Shown: piece by piece, positions 40,166-47,128 of the stretch | Numbering within the stretch: the stretch's first letter is position 1 | How the letters are laid out: each line of letters starts with the position of its first letter | Assembly: GCF_015291645.1 (NCBI RefSeq) | Contig: NZ_CP030055.1 | Span: 7,673,221-7,737,220, forward strand | DNA from: Bradyrhizobium sp. CCBAU 53340 | Lineage (GTDB): Bacteria > Pseudomonadota > Alphaproteobacteria > Rhizobiales > Xanthobacteraceae | Direction: 5' to 3' | DNA: 64,000 nucleotides | Made by a program: the position numbers and the translations under genes | The notes under the pieces: model-generated | Told to the model about the DNA's origin: nothing | The model's input: only the letters and a program-made list of their open reading frames with translations | Database searches by the model: none

Positions 40166-40306
40166 ATGCAGACCATGGCTCGCGAATTGACGGAGACGGA
40201 ACTGGAGACGATCGCCGGCGGAAGCTTCTGGGGCAGCATTGCCGGCTTCTTCCGCGGCCTGTTCGGCGGCCCCGGCGATCTTCGCCGTCCGCTCGACCGC
40301 CCCTGA
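40166..40306 (+). CDS. Small peptide with a double-glycine leader (candidate bacteriocin or other exported peptide)
   Basis: A 46-codon gene with GAGGAG seven to eight bases before the ATG. The N-terminus, MARELTETELETIAGG (from residue 4), follows the double-glycine leader pattern LxxxELxxIxGG cut by C39-peptidase ABC exporters. Cleavage after Gly19 would release a 27-residue core that starts SFWGSIAGFFRGLFGG and ends in a proline- and arginine-rich tail. The core is glycine- and phenylalanine-rich with no cysteine, so disulfides or lanthionines are excluded. A strong hairpin follows at 40336-40363. No exporter, immunity gene or obvious modifying enzyme is adjacent apart from the divergent TPR-glycosyltransferase. 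Exported signal, bacteriocin and chance are all possible; the leader and ribosome site argue against chance. Confidence 0.68.
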   Translation: MQTMARELTETELETIAGGSFWGSIAGFFRGLFGGPGDLRRPLDRP

Positions 40307-40335
40307 TCTCAACCGATCTTTCGATCGCAGCAGTC

Positions 40336-40363
40336 GGACGGGGGGCGCGCGCGGCCCCCGTCC
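40336..40363. terminator. Bidirectional terminator-like hairpin
   Basis: GGACGGGGG and CCCCCGTCC form a perfect 9-bp GC stem with a 10-nt loop. It lies between the convergent peptide gene (ends 40306) and the 97-residue gene (ends 40373). There is no T tract. Confidence 0.6.
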
Positions 40364-40372
40364 TCGCAGAAT

Positions 40373-40666
40373 TCAGTGCCTCACATGCTCGAACACGACG
40401 ATCACGCCGGTCGGTTCGGGCTCGTGTGCCATCAGGCGCGTCAAATCAGCATCGCTCCAGTCCGCGAGGCTGACGACTTCGCCCGTCTGGCGTTCCGCGC
40501 TCAGCGAAGGCGTCGGCTCGAGAACCTTCAACCCCATTTCGTCGACGAAGAACGTGTGTTCACCGAACATGCTGTTGAGCTGCGGCATGGCGGGATGTTC
40601 GTCGGGCAGCACCTGGGCGCCGAGCTGGTTGACGGTCTGCTTCACCTGTTCGGATGTGAGCTTCAT
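40373..40666 (-). CDS. Hypothetical protein, 97 residues
   Basis: A small, acidic, soluble-looking protein that starts MKLTSEQVKQTVNQLGAQVL; I do not recognise the family. It has no signal peptide, membrane helix or cysteine. Its middle (MFGEHTFFVDEMGLKVLEP) looks like a beta-hairpin, and the C-terminus VIVVFEHVRH like a buried strand. ACGGAGC stands about 8 nt before the ATG. It converges with the double-glycine peptide gene, sharing a terminator with it; a role as immunity protein is only a thought. Bases 40667-40891 upstream hold no other gene I can support. Confidence 0.65.
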   Translation of the reverse strand: MKLTSEQVKQTVNQLGAQVLPDEHPAMPQLNSMFGEHTFFVDEMGLKVLEPTPSLSAERQTGEVVSLADWSDADLTRLMAHEPEPTGVIVVFEHVRH

Positions 40667-40891
40667 GAGCTGCTCCGTTCTGTCGTTCGAGTTTCATGGC
40701 ATGAACCAGGGTTTTTTTGGCCGGAGCGCTCTTGTTCCCCGCGCCTGCGTCGCCTGGCTCAAACGTCCGAACGGGTGCTGCGCACAAATGTTCCTGTGAA
40801 ATGTATTTCGTGATCGCGCCTGCCGCGCAGATGGCGCGAGATCGCCACATGATGTCCACGATTCGCCGCCTGGCGCGCGCGGTCGACCCCG

Positions 40892-41578
40892 CTACTCGCT
40901 TCGGTTTTCACCAATCGAGAGCGCGCAGATGCGTGACAGATAGGTGTAGGGCAGCCCCGTCTCCTCGGCCCAGGCATTGAACTGCGCCTGCACCTTGGCG
41001 AGATCGCCCTTCGACTTGACCTCTTCGGCAATGTCGAGGCCGGCATCGCGCAAGGCCGCGACGACGTCCTTCGACGTGACAAAACCGTCCCATCCCACGA
41101 AGCGCAGCAGCATCTGCCCGGTGTTGCCGCCGAGCCGGCTGCCGCGCTTGGTCAGGAGATCGAGCAGGCCGATCTCGTCGGACGGCGGCCATTTCGCCAG
41201 AAACTTGCCGAAGCTGCCGTGCTCTTTCGCAATCTCCTGCACGAAGGCGGCATTGTCGCGCACCGACATGATCTTGGCGCCGTTGCGCACGATCCGCGCG
41301 TCGCGCAGCAGAGCCTCCCAATAGTCTTCCGGTTGGAAGCTGAGCTTGGCCGGCTGGAAGCGCAGAAAAGCGTCTTCGAAACCGTCCCATTTCGCGTCGA
41401 TTACGCTCCACGCAAAGCCTGCGCAAAAGACCCGCTTCGTCATCTCGGCGAGAATGCGATCGTCACCAAGCTTGGCCAGGCGCTTCAGATCGGGCTTGTC
41501 AGGCATCAGCTTTTCGAGCGCCCTGGGCCCACCCTTGCGCTTCTCGGCGCGGGCACGAATGGTCTTGAAAGAGGTCAT
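40892..41578 (-). CDS. DNA-3-methyladenine glycosylase I-like protein
   Basis: A 228-residue member of the Tag (Adenine_glyco) branch of the HhH-GPD DNA glycosylases, which remove 3-methyladenine. The region KRVFCAGFAWSVIDAKWDGF and the following FQPEDYWEALLRDARIVRN correspond to the substrate-binding core, and LGGNTGQMLLRFVGWDGF to the helix-hairpin-helix part. The N-terminal Cys and His that help hold the zinc snap of E. coli Tag are not evident, so it is Tag-like and not certain to be a true Tag. It stands alone, next to a divergent phosphoesterase. Confidence 0.8.
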   Translation of the reverse strand: MTSFKTIRARAEKRKGGPRALEKLMPDKPDLKRLAKLGDDRILAEMTKRVFCAGFAWSVIDAKWDGFEDAFLRFQPAKLSFQPEDYWEALLRDARIVRNGAKIMSVRDNAAFVQEIAKEHGSFGKFLAKWPPSDEIGLLDLLTKRGSRLGGNTGQMLLRFVGWDGFVTSKDVVAALRDAGLDIAEEVKSKGDLAKVQAQFNAWAEETGLPYTYLSRICALSIGENRSE

Positions 41579-41774
41579 GCGACACCGGCGTTGAATACGT
41601 GCACGACAGCAGAATTCGACGATCCGGTCCAGCCCTGCGACACCACCGGCACTTGCGCATTCCCACGCAACGCAGCATTCTCAACTGGCCGGGCCTGTCG
41701 CGTTGGTCTGCTTCTTGCTTCATAATAATTTGGAATTCCCAGATTTTTTTCACGCTCTCTCCGGCGGATTATCG

Positions 41775-42602
41775 ATGCGCTGTCTGGTCGTAGCCGACCT
41801 TCACTACTCACTGCCGCAGTTCGACTGGCTGGTCAGCGCGGCACCGCAGTTCGACCTTCTGATCTTCGCCGGCGATGCGCTCGACATCGGCTCGATGGTG
41901 GATTTTCGCGCGCAGATCGTGGTGATGAAGAAGTACCTCGCGCTGATCGCTGCGCAGACCCGCGTGATCCTCTGCTCCGGCAATCATGACCTCGACGAGC
42001 GCAATGCGGAGGGCGAGAAGATCTCACGCTGGATCTCGGAGCTGCGCGAGCTCGGCATCGCCTGCGACGGCGACAATCTGGCCATCGGCGACACGCTGTT
42101 CACGGTGTGCCCATGGTGGGACGGGCCCCTGGTCAAGCAGCGCCTCGCCGACCAGCTTCGTGATGCATCTGTCAATCGCCCGCAGCGCTGGATCTGGGCG
42201 CACCACGCGCCGCCGGCAAATTCGCCAACGAGCTGGGGCGGCAAGCGCTTCTTCGGCGATGTCGAGCTGGTGCAGTGGATCACGCAGTACCAGCCCTCCA
42301 TGGTGATCTCGGGCCATGTTCATCAATCGCCCTTCATCAGGGACGGCTCGTGGTTCGACCGGATCGGCCAGACCTGGGTGTTTAACGCCGGCCTGCAACC
42401 CGGACGACCGCCTACGCATATCGTTCTGGATCTGGAAGAGAACAAGGCGTTCTGGCTTGCGGCCGGCGAGGCGCAGTGGATCGATCTCGGCGCGCCGCCG
42501 AAGCGGCCAGCGTCCTACATCGAAGAGGCGCCGGACTGGCTCACATCCTTGGATCGGATTGCCGATCGGAGCCTGGCGAGACCTCGAGCGGCTGCAGGTT
42601 GA
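41775..42602 (+). CDS. Metallophosphoesterase
   Basis: A 275-residue calcineurin-like phosphoesterase with the five metal-site blocks in order: DLH (VVADLHYS), GDALD, GNHD (CSGNHDLDE), HH (IWAHHAPPA) and GHVH (VISGHVHQSP). The N-terminus starts directly with the first metal-binding strand, so ATG 41775 is favoured over 41703. The substrate (phosphodiester or phosphomonoester) cannot be told. Its last 62 bases overlap the 3' end of the convergent cyclic-nucleotide-binding gene. Confidence 0.86.
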   Translation: MRCLVVADLHYSLPQFDWLVSAAPQFDLLIFAGDALDIGSMVDFRAQIVVMKKYLALIAAQTRVILCSGNHDLDERNAEGEKISRWISELRELGIACDGDNLAIGDTLFTVCPWWDGPLVKQRLADQLRDASVNRPQRWIWAHHAPPANSPTSWGGKRFFGDVELVQWITQYQPSMVISGHVHQSPFIRDGSWFDRIGQTWVFNAGLQPGRPPTHIVLDLEENKAFWLAAGEAQWIDLGAPPKRPASYIEEAPDWLTSLDRIADRSLARPRAAAG

Positions 42603-43026
42603 TCATGCTCTGGAGCACCTCGCCGACCATGGCGAGATGCGTGCCGTGGCCGGCATATTGCCGCTTGAGGTCGGCGAGATAGGTGTTGGCGACATTGAGC
42701 CGCTGTGCCAGCAGTTTTGCGATCAGGAGCGCGACCTCCGGCTCCTGCTTGAGGAACGAAGCGGCATCCTCGAATTCGTAGATCACAGCATCCGAACAGG
42801 CCCGCACCGTTGCGGTGTGCGCCTGGCCCAGCAGCACCGACATTTCTCCCAGCACCGCGCCAGGCTCGGTGACGGTCGCCACCACCATGTCGCCCTTGAG
42901 CACCTCGAGCTTGCCCTGCATCAGCACGTAGAGATGTCCGCTGGTGCCGCCCTCGGTGACGACCAGCGTCCCGGCCGCAACCTGTCGCTTCGTTCCACCG
43001 GTGCAATAGTCCAGAACCGCGCGCAT
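42541..43026 (-). CDS. Cyclic-nucleotide-binding domain protein without HTH
   Basis: A 161-residue protein made of little more than one cNMP-binding domain of the Crp/Fnr type. The phosphate-binding cassette region reads GAVLGEMSVLLGQAHTATVRA, here noted as GEMSVLLGQ and HTATVRA; the usual Arg after GE-S is replaced by the HTATVRA arrangement. There is no C-terminal helix-turn-helix, only a helical tail of about 40 residues, so it is not a classical transcription factor. GGGAGC precedes the ATG at 43026. It may act as a cNMP or ligand-sensing partner protein. Confidence 0.8.
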   Translation of the reverse strand: MRAVLDYCTGGTKRQVAAGTLVVTEGGTSGHLYVLMQGKLEVLKGDMVVATVTEPGAVLGEMSVLLGQAHTATVRACSDAVIYEFEDAASFLKQEPEVALLIAKLLAQRLNVANTYLADLKRQYAGHGTHLAMVGEVLQSMINLQPLEVSPGSDRQSDPRM

Positions 43027-43102
43027 CGCCGAAAGCTCCCGTCGGGATATTCGGGATGACACTAGAGCACGATCCGTGCCACGCGGCAAATCGGGGAGAT
43101 GG

Positions 43103-43630
43103 CTATCGCGACAGGCGTTTTGCGAATTGAACCGATTGCCAGTCCCCAAGGCCCGTATCTTCAAAGCCGGCCTTCCGGGCAAGACCGCGCATTTCGGCGT
43201 TTGTCCGCGCCGTTTCGGCCGCAATCATCTCGTGACCGAGGTTGCTTGCATGCCGCTCCATCGCCGTCACCATTTGCAGGCCGATGCCCTTGCGCTGAAA
43301 CACATCGGTCACGGAGATGGCGAAATCGCCGTGGCGCGCGGCGGCATCATAGGCGTAGCGCGTTTCGCCGATGATCCTGCTCTCGCCCTCCCGCCTGAGT
43401 TCGGCGAGCAAGGTGAAGTGATCGGGATGGCCCGTCTTGGCCAGGCACTCGGCCGCAACCACGGACGAGTCCGCCCGCGCGCCCATGAAGCGCTTGTTGC
43501 GCGTTGTCGTGGAAAGGCCCGTGAAATAGATCGAGAGGCCCTCTACATCGGACGCATTGGCGGTCCTGATGCAGACCGTGCCGTTCGGCCCGTCCGGCGC
43601 AACAACGGTGTTCGGAAATGGCGGTGACAT
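43103..43630 (-). CDS. GNAT-family N-acetyltransferase
   Basis: A 175-residue acetyltransferase of the GCN5 superfamily. VFQRKGIGLQMVTAMERHA is the acetyl-CoA pyrophosphate loop (Q/RxxGxG/A) of motif A, followed by AETARTNAEMRGLARKAGF, the typical motif B. The N-terminal FTGLSTTTRNKRFMG resembles the acetyltransferase module of protein acetylases of the Pat type, which hints at a protein substrate. ATG 43630 (MSPPFPNTV) is preferred over 43666. Confidence 0.83.
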   Translation of the reverse strand: MSPPFPNTVVAPDGPNGTVCIRTANASDVEGLSIYFTGLSTTTRNKRFMGARADSSVVAAECLAKTGHPDHFTLLAELRREGESRIIGETRYAYDAAARHGDFAISVTDVFQRKGIGLQMVTAMERHASNLGHEMIAAETARTNAEMRGLARKAGFEDTGLGDWQSVQFAKRLSR

Positions 43631-43750
43631 GCGCGCGGCTCTCGGCAGGTTGCAATGACTGCACACCTAGCCGAGCCTCGCGCCCGCCGCTTGGACGAGA
43701 CCGCCAATCTCGCGGCCGAAAACGAACCGATCGCCTCTCCGTGCGGCGCG

Positions 43751-44491
43751 TCACACGCGCGACAGCGCCGGCACCTCCTCCGGCATGATGGCCTGAAGGC
43801 CGCCGAAGCGGCGCTCGCGGTCGTGGAAGGAGGCGAGCGCCGCAGTGAGATCGCCCGCGTCGAATTCGGGCCACATCCGCTCGGTGAAATGCAGCTCGGC
43901 ATAGGCGCCTTCCCAGAGCAGGAAGTCGGACAGCCGCTTTTCGCCTGACGTGCGGATGATCAGATCGACATCGCGCAAGCCTGCCTCGCCGGTGACGAGC
44001 TGCGAGAAGGCCTCGCGGGTCAGGCTGGTCAGCGCCGCGGCCTTCGCGGCGGCATTCAGGATGGCGTCGCGCGCGGAATAGTCGACGGCAATGCGCAGAT
44101 GCAGCGTGTTGCCGTGCGCGGTGGCCTCCTCCGCGCGTGCGATGGCGCTGGCGATGCCGTCGGGCAGGCGGTCGCGACGGCCGATCACGTTGAGCCGCAC
44201 GCCGTTTTTCACCAGGCTCTGCACTTCATTGGCGAGATAGAAGCGCAGGAGCGTCATCAGCGCCGCGACCTCGGCCTTGGGCCGGCGCCAATTGTCGGTC
44301 GAGAACGCATAGAGCGTCAGCGTGCCGATGCCGTGCTTGGGCGCGGCCTCGACGATGCGGCGGATGGCCTCGACGCCGGCCTCGTGACCGCGCACGCGCG
44401 ACAGGCCGCGCCGCGTCGCCCACCGTCCGTTACCGTCCATGATGATGCCGACATGAAGTTTCTCATTGCGGGACGTGACATCACTTTGCAT
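43751..44491 (-). CDS. Undecaprenyl-diphosphate-synthase-like cis-prenyltransferase (probable paralogue)
   Basis: A 246-residue cis-prenyltransferase that condenses isopentenyl diphosphate onto an allylic primer. VGIIMDGNGRWA carries the catalytic Asp19; RGHEAG, TLYAFSTDNWRRP, DLIIRTSGEKRLSDFLLW and YAELHFTE are the other family blocks. The housekeeping uppS normally sits in the frr-uppS-cdsA-dxr cluster, which is not here, so this is probably a second copy. The ATG at 44491 has TGGAG about 9 nt upstream. That start lies in a 17-bp palindrome that also controls the two upstream genes. The gene begins 30 bp after the regulator stop, so it is likely the third gene of that operon. Confidence 0.85.
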   Translation of the reverse strand: MQSDVTSRNEKLHVGIIMDGNGRWATRRGLSRVRGHEAGVEAIRRIVEAAPKHGIGTLTLYAFSTDNWRRPKAEVAALMTLLRFYLANEVQSLVKNGVRLNVIGRRDRLPDGIASAIARAEEATAHGNTLHLRIAVDYSARDAILNAAAKAAALTSLTREAFSQLVTGEAGLRDVDLIIRTSGEKRLSDFLLWEGAYAELHFTERMWPEFDAGDLTAALASFHDRERRFGGLQAIMPEEVPALSRV

Positions 44492-44499
44492 TGCAAAGT
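44483..44499. promoter_or_regulatory. Palindromic operator over the UppS-like start codon
   Basis: ACTTTGCATTGCAAAGT is a perfect 17-bp palindrome (8-bp arms) that includes the ATG of the UppS-like gene. It matches the site at 45553-45569 at 15 of 17 bases. Confidence 0.7.
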
Positions 44500-44520
44500 C
44501 TCCAGTCAAAAAGGGGACGA

Positions 44521-44895
44521 TCAGGTCGGGAGAATGCCGAGGCGGCCGAGCGGCGGCGCCTCGCGGCCGGCGGCCTTGGCGGCGTCGCGCACGAGCCGCT
44601 CGAGGACAGCGAGATAGTCGAGGAAACGGCGGCGTCCGGTCTTGGTCAGCCGGCAGGTGGTGTGCGGGCGATTGCCCTCATAGCCCTTCGTCACCTCGAC
44701 GAGACCGGCCTCCTGAAGCACGGCAAGATGCCGGCTGAGATTACCGTCGGTCAGACCGCAGAGCTGTTTCAGATCGGCAAATGCAAGCCCCTTCGGGTGA
44801 GCCATCAACGAGGTCAGAAGGCCGAGCCTCGCCTTCTCGTGGATCACACGGTCGAGCCCCTCATAGGAGAAAGGCGCGCTGTCAGTCTTCGACAT
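44521..44895 (-). CDS. Winged-helix transcriptional regulator (ArsR/MarR-like, HTH_34 type)
   Basis: A 124-residue DNA-binding protein. The winged helix covers about residues 15-90: HEKARLGLLTSLMAHPKGLAF, then ADLKQLCGLTDGNLSRHLAVL as the helix-turn-helix (recognition part DGNLSRHLAVLQEAGLV), then the wing EVTKGYEGNRPHTTCRLT. Proteins of this type are typically autorepressors encoded beside the membrane protein they control. Two ACTTTG-N5-CAAAGT palindromes flank this operon and are its probable targets. The second of two adjacent ATGs (44895) has the better spacing to GGAG. It overlaps the upstream gene by 14 nt. Confidence 0.85.
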   Translation of the reverse strand: MSKTDSAPFSYEGLDRVIHEKARLGLLTSLMAHPKGLAFADLKQLCGLTDGNLSRHLAVLQEAGLVEVTKGYEGNRPHTTCRLTKTGRRRFLDYLAVLERLVRDAAKAAGREAPPLGRLGILPT

Positions 44896-45499
44896 CATTG
44901 TCTCCGGACGCGAAATACAGAATGGCCGCCATTACCGACTGGCCGATCACGAAGGGCAATCCCATGGTCCACGGCGACAGCGTGTGGGTTCGACTCGCCA
45001 GCACCACCACCGCAAAACCGGAAACGAAATACCAGGCCCCGGCGAATGCCACGCTGCGCGGCAGCGAGCGGACGGACGCAAAAATGCCGAGCGACACCAG
45101 GATCTGCCACAGCCCCGGCAGGAGCCACAGCGTCTCGGCAGCGAACTTCCACATCACCACCGCAAGCAGGATTCCGGCGACGCCAGCGGGCAAGAACTGC
45201 TCGACCGCCTGATGGATCATGGCGTCGGCCAGACCCGAATGATGACGACGCGAACGCGCGCGCATCTCGATCCAGATCATCAGGCCGGATAGCGCGGCTG
45301 CGACGAACCAGCCGAAGAAAAAGCCAAGCGGCTCGCTGGTGGGATCGCCGAGCAGCCAGAATTGCAGGATCGCGGTCAGAAGCGCGACCGCGCCAGTCGC
45401 AGCCATCGTCGCCGGACCGTAGCCGCGGAACGCGGTGCCGGCCGCGATCCGGCTGCGGATCTCCACGATGTCGGCCAGCGCCTTGTCGAGATCGCGCAT
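44882..45499 (-). CDS. Hypothetical membrane protein
   Basis: A 205-residue protein with about five hydrophobic segments (near 30-50, 60-80, 105-125, 130-150, 160-195) after a short cytoplasmic N-terminus that starts MRDLDKALADIVEIRSRIAA. I do not recognise a named family. It is translated upstream of and overlapping a winged-helix regulator, an arrangement typical of small self-regulating membrane modules. The ATG at 45499 is used; a TTG at 45511 has a better-placed GGAG and would add four residues. Confidence 0.78.
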   Translation of the reverse strand: MRDLDKALADIVEIRSRIAAGTAFRGYGPATMAATGAVALLTAILQFWLLGDPTSEPLGFFFGWFVAAALSGLMIWIEMRARSRRHHSGLADAMIHQAVEQFLPAGVAGILLAVVMWKFAAETLWLLPGLWQILVSLGIFASVRSLPRSVAFAGAWYFVSGFAVVVLASRTHTLSPWTMGLPFVIGQSVMAAILYFASGDNDVED

Positions 45500-45552
45500 C
45501 GGCAACGCCAAAACTCCGCTCCACCCAAGTTCACGGACCAGCTCACCCGGTC

Positions 45553-45594
45553 ACTTTGTATCGCAAAGTATACCGCGTTACAAAGTAAAGGCAA
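45553..45594 (-). promoter_or_regulatory. Promoter with overlapping operator for the membrane protein/regulator operon
   Basis: On the minus strand, TTGCCT (45594-45589), a 16-bp spacer and TATACT (45572-45567) form a good sigma70-type promoter. The operator ACTTTG-N5-CAAAGT (45553-45569) covers the -10 box and start point, and an extra half site (CAAAGT, 45581-45586) lies in the spacer. The arrangement is that of a repressor site. Confidence 0.68.
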
Positions 45595-45699
45595 GCCGGG
45601 AAATCGCCTGCCGCTCACGGGGTCCGGCCAGACAACTGCCGGTTGCATCTCCGCAGCCGACGCAGCTAAGATGCGGCCAAGGTGTCCTTGGGGGAAGTC

Positions 45700-46950
45700 A
45701 TGTGGTTGAGGTCGCTCGTCGCTGCAGTTCTGCTGCAGGTGTGTGTTATCGGGACAGCGCATGCGAAAGGACCATTTGGCACCGTCAATGTCGGCAACTG
45801 GGTCGGCGGCGCCTTCAGCAACGACGAGACGGGCGCCTTCTCGCATTGCGCGGCGACGGCGCCTTATGCGAACGGCGTCATCCTCGTCGTGAGCCAAAAT
45901 GCCGCCGGCACATGGTCGCTCGCCTTCGCGAGTCCCAGCTATCACTTCAACAAGGGCGAGAACGCCGCGATCGACGTGACCTTTGACGGGCAGGAGCAGG
46001 CCAGGCTGTACGCCACGGCGTACCGACCCGACATGCTCACGGCCGTCATGCCGCTCAATGTCGTGCGTACGTTTCAAAGGGCGAGCCTGATGGTCGCGAC
46101 GGCCGGCCGCGCCGCCCTGAATTTCGACCTGACATCGACGGGGCCCGTGATCGCGGCCTTGGCCAATTGCGTGACCCACGTGAAGGCCCAGGGGCTCGAC
46201 AAGGCCGGCGATTTCACCAAGGGTGCCGCGAAGCCGGCGGCCACGGCGGACAAGCAAGGCGCGCCGCCGGCGAGTAAACCGGGCAAAGGTACCAAGGGTG
46301 GCTTCGGCACCGGCTTTGTCGTCAGCGCCAGCGGGCACATCGTCACCAACAACCACGTGATCGAGGGTTGCAGCGAACTCAAGGGCAATCTCACCGGCGA
46401 AGCCGCTATGGTCTTGCGCGTCGTCTCTGCTGACCCGAACAACGATCTGGCTTTGTTGCAGCCGTCGACCACGGCGGCATTCAAGGACTTTGCCCGGATT
46501 CGCGACCGCTCCTTCCACTCCGGTGATTCCGTCGTCGTCATCGGTTTTCCCTATCACGGCTTGCTGACGTCGGACTTCAGCGTGACGACCGGGATCGTGA
46601 GCTCGCTCAGCGGCATGCGCAACGACACGCGCTTCCTGCAAATCAGCGCACCGGTGCAGCCCGGCAACAGCGGCGGCCCGCTGTTCGACACCAGCGGGCA
46701 GATCGTGGGTGTCGTCACGGCAAAGCTCCCCGGATTGCGCATTGCCGCGCTGACCGGCGACATCCCCGAGAACATCAACTTCGCCATCAAGACCGGCGCG
46801 CTGCGCGATTTCCTCGATAATTCGGTGGTGCCGTACCAGACGGCCGAGCCCAAGGGCGAGCTCAAGACCCCTGAGATTGCCGGCAATGCGCGGGCTTATA
46901 CGATGCTGATCTCGTGCAAGGGCACAGAAGAGGCCGACGCGAAGAAGTAG
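45700..46950 (+). CDS. Secreted trypsin-like serine protease
   Basis: A 416-residue exported protein. The signal peptide runs MWLRSLVAAVLLQVCVIGTA and is cut after HA (residue 22). A unique N-terminal domain of about 150 residues and a low-complexity Lys/Pro/Gly linker (175-200) precede a trypsin-like (DegP-type) domain with the triad His219 (TNNHVIEG), Asp249 (NNDLALL) and Ser324 (PGNSGGP). There is no PDZ domain, so it is not a true DegP. A GTG at 45682 is possible, but ATG 45700 has GGGGGAAG 4 nt upstream and opens the signal peptide. Confidence 0.85.
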   Translation: MWLRSLVAAVLLQVCVIGTAHAKGPFGTVNVGNWVGGAFSNDETGAFSHCAATAPYANGVILVVSQNAAGTWSLAFASPSYHFNKGENAAIDVTFDGQEQARLYATAYRPDMLTAVMPLNVVRTFQRASLMVATAGRAALNFDLTSTGPVIAALANCVTHVKAQGLDKAGDFTKGAAKPAATADKQGAPPASKPGKGTKGGFGTGFVVSASGHIVTNNHVIEGCSELKGNLTGEAAMVLRVVSADPNNDLALLQPSTTAAFKDFARIRDRSFHSGDSVVVIGFPYHGLLTSDFSVTTGIVSSLSGMRNDTRFLQISAPVQPGNSGGPLFDTSGQIVGVVTAKLPGLRIAALTGDIPENINFAIKTGALRDFLDNSVVPYQTAEPKGELKTPEIAGNARAYTMLISCKGTEEADAKK

Positions 46951-46970
46951 AGCGAGTCGATACTGCCGAA

Positions 46971-47102
46971 CCCGTCATCCTGAGGTGCGAGGCATGGGAC
47001 GGGGCGCGTCCCATGGGGAACCTCGAAGGATGAGCGGGCCCGATGCATCCGGGCCGTCGCCCTTCGAGGGCCGCTGAAGGAGCGGCCACCTCAGGGTGAC
47101 GG
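46971..47102. repeat. Intergenic repeat, family B (copy 3)
   Basis: It begins CCGTCATCCTGAGGTGCGAGG and ends CCACCTCAGGGTGACGG (outer arms CATCCTGAGGTG and CACCTCAGGGTG). CCTCGAAGGATGAGC and CGCCCTTCGAGGG are the inner arms. It lies between convergent genes. Confidence 0.87.
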
Positions 47103-47128
47103 TGATGCAGGTTCATCGCGTCATCAAT

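Noticed and set aside
40699..40800. 33-codon plus-strand frame starting MNQGFFGRS
   Set aside because: No ribosome site, no leader motif, and it lies in the upstream region of the minus-strand 97-residue gene.
40560..40859. 99-codon minus-strand frame overlapping the 97-residue gene
   Set aside because: It overlaps the better-supported gene in another frame and shows no coding signature.
36960..40892. Integrated mobile element using tRNA-Arg as attachment site
   Set aside because: No integrase is present and I found no downstream copy of the tRNA 3' end within several kilobases; the tRNA neighbourhood is only suggestive.
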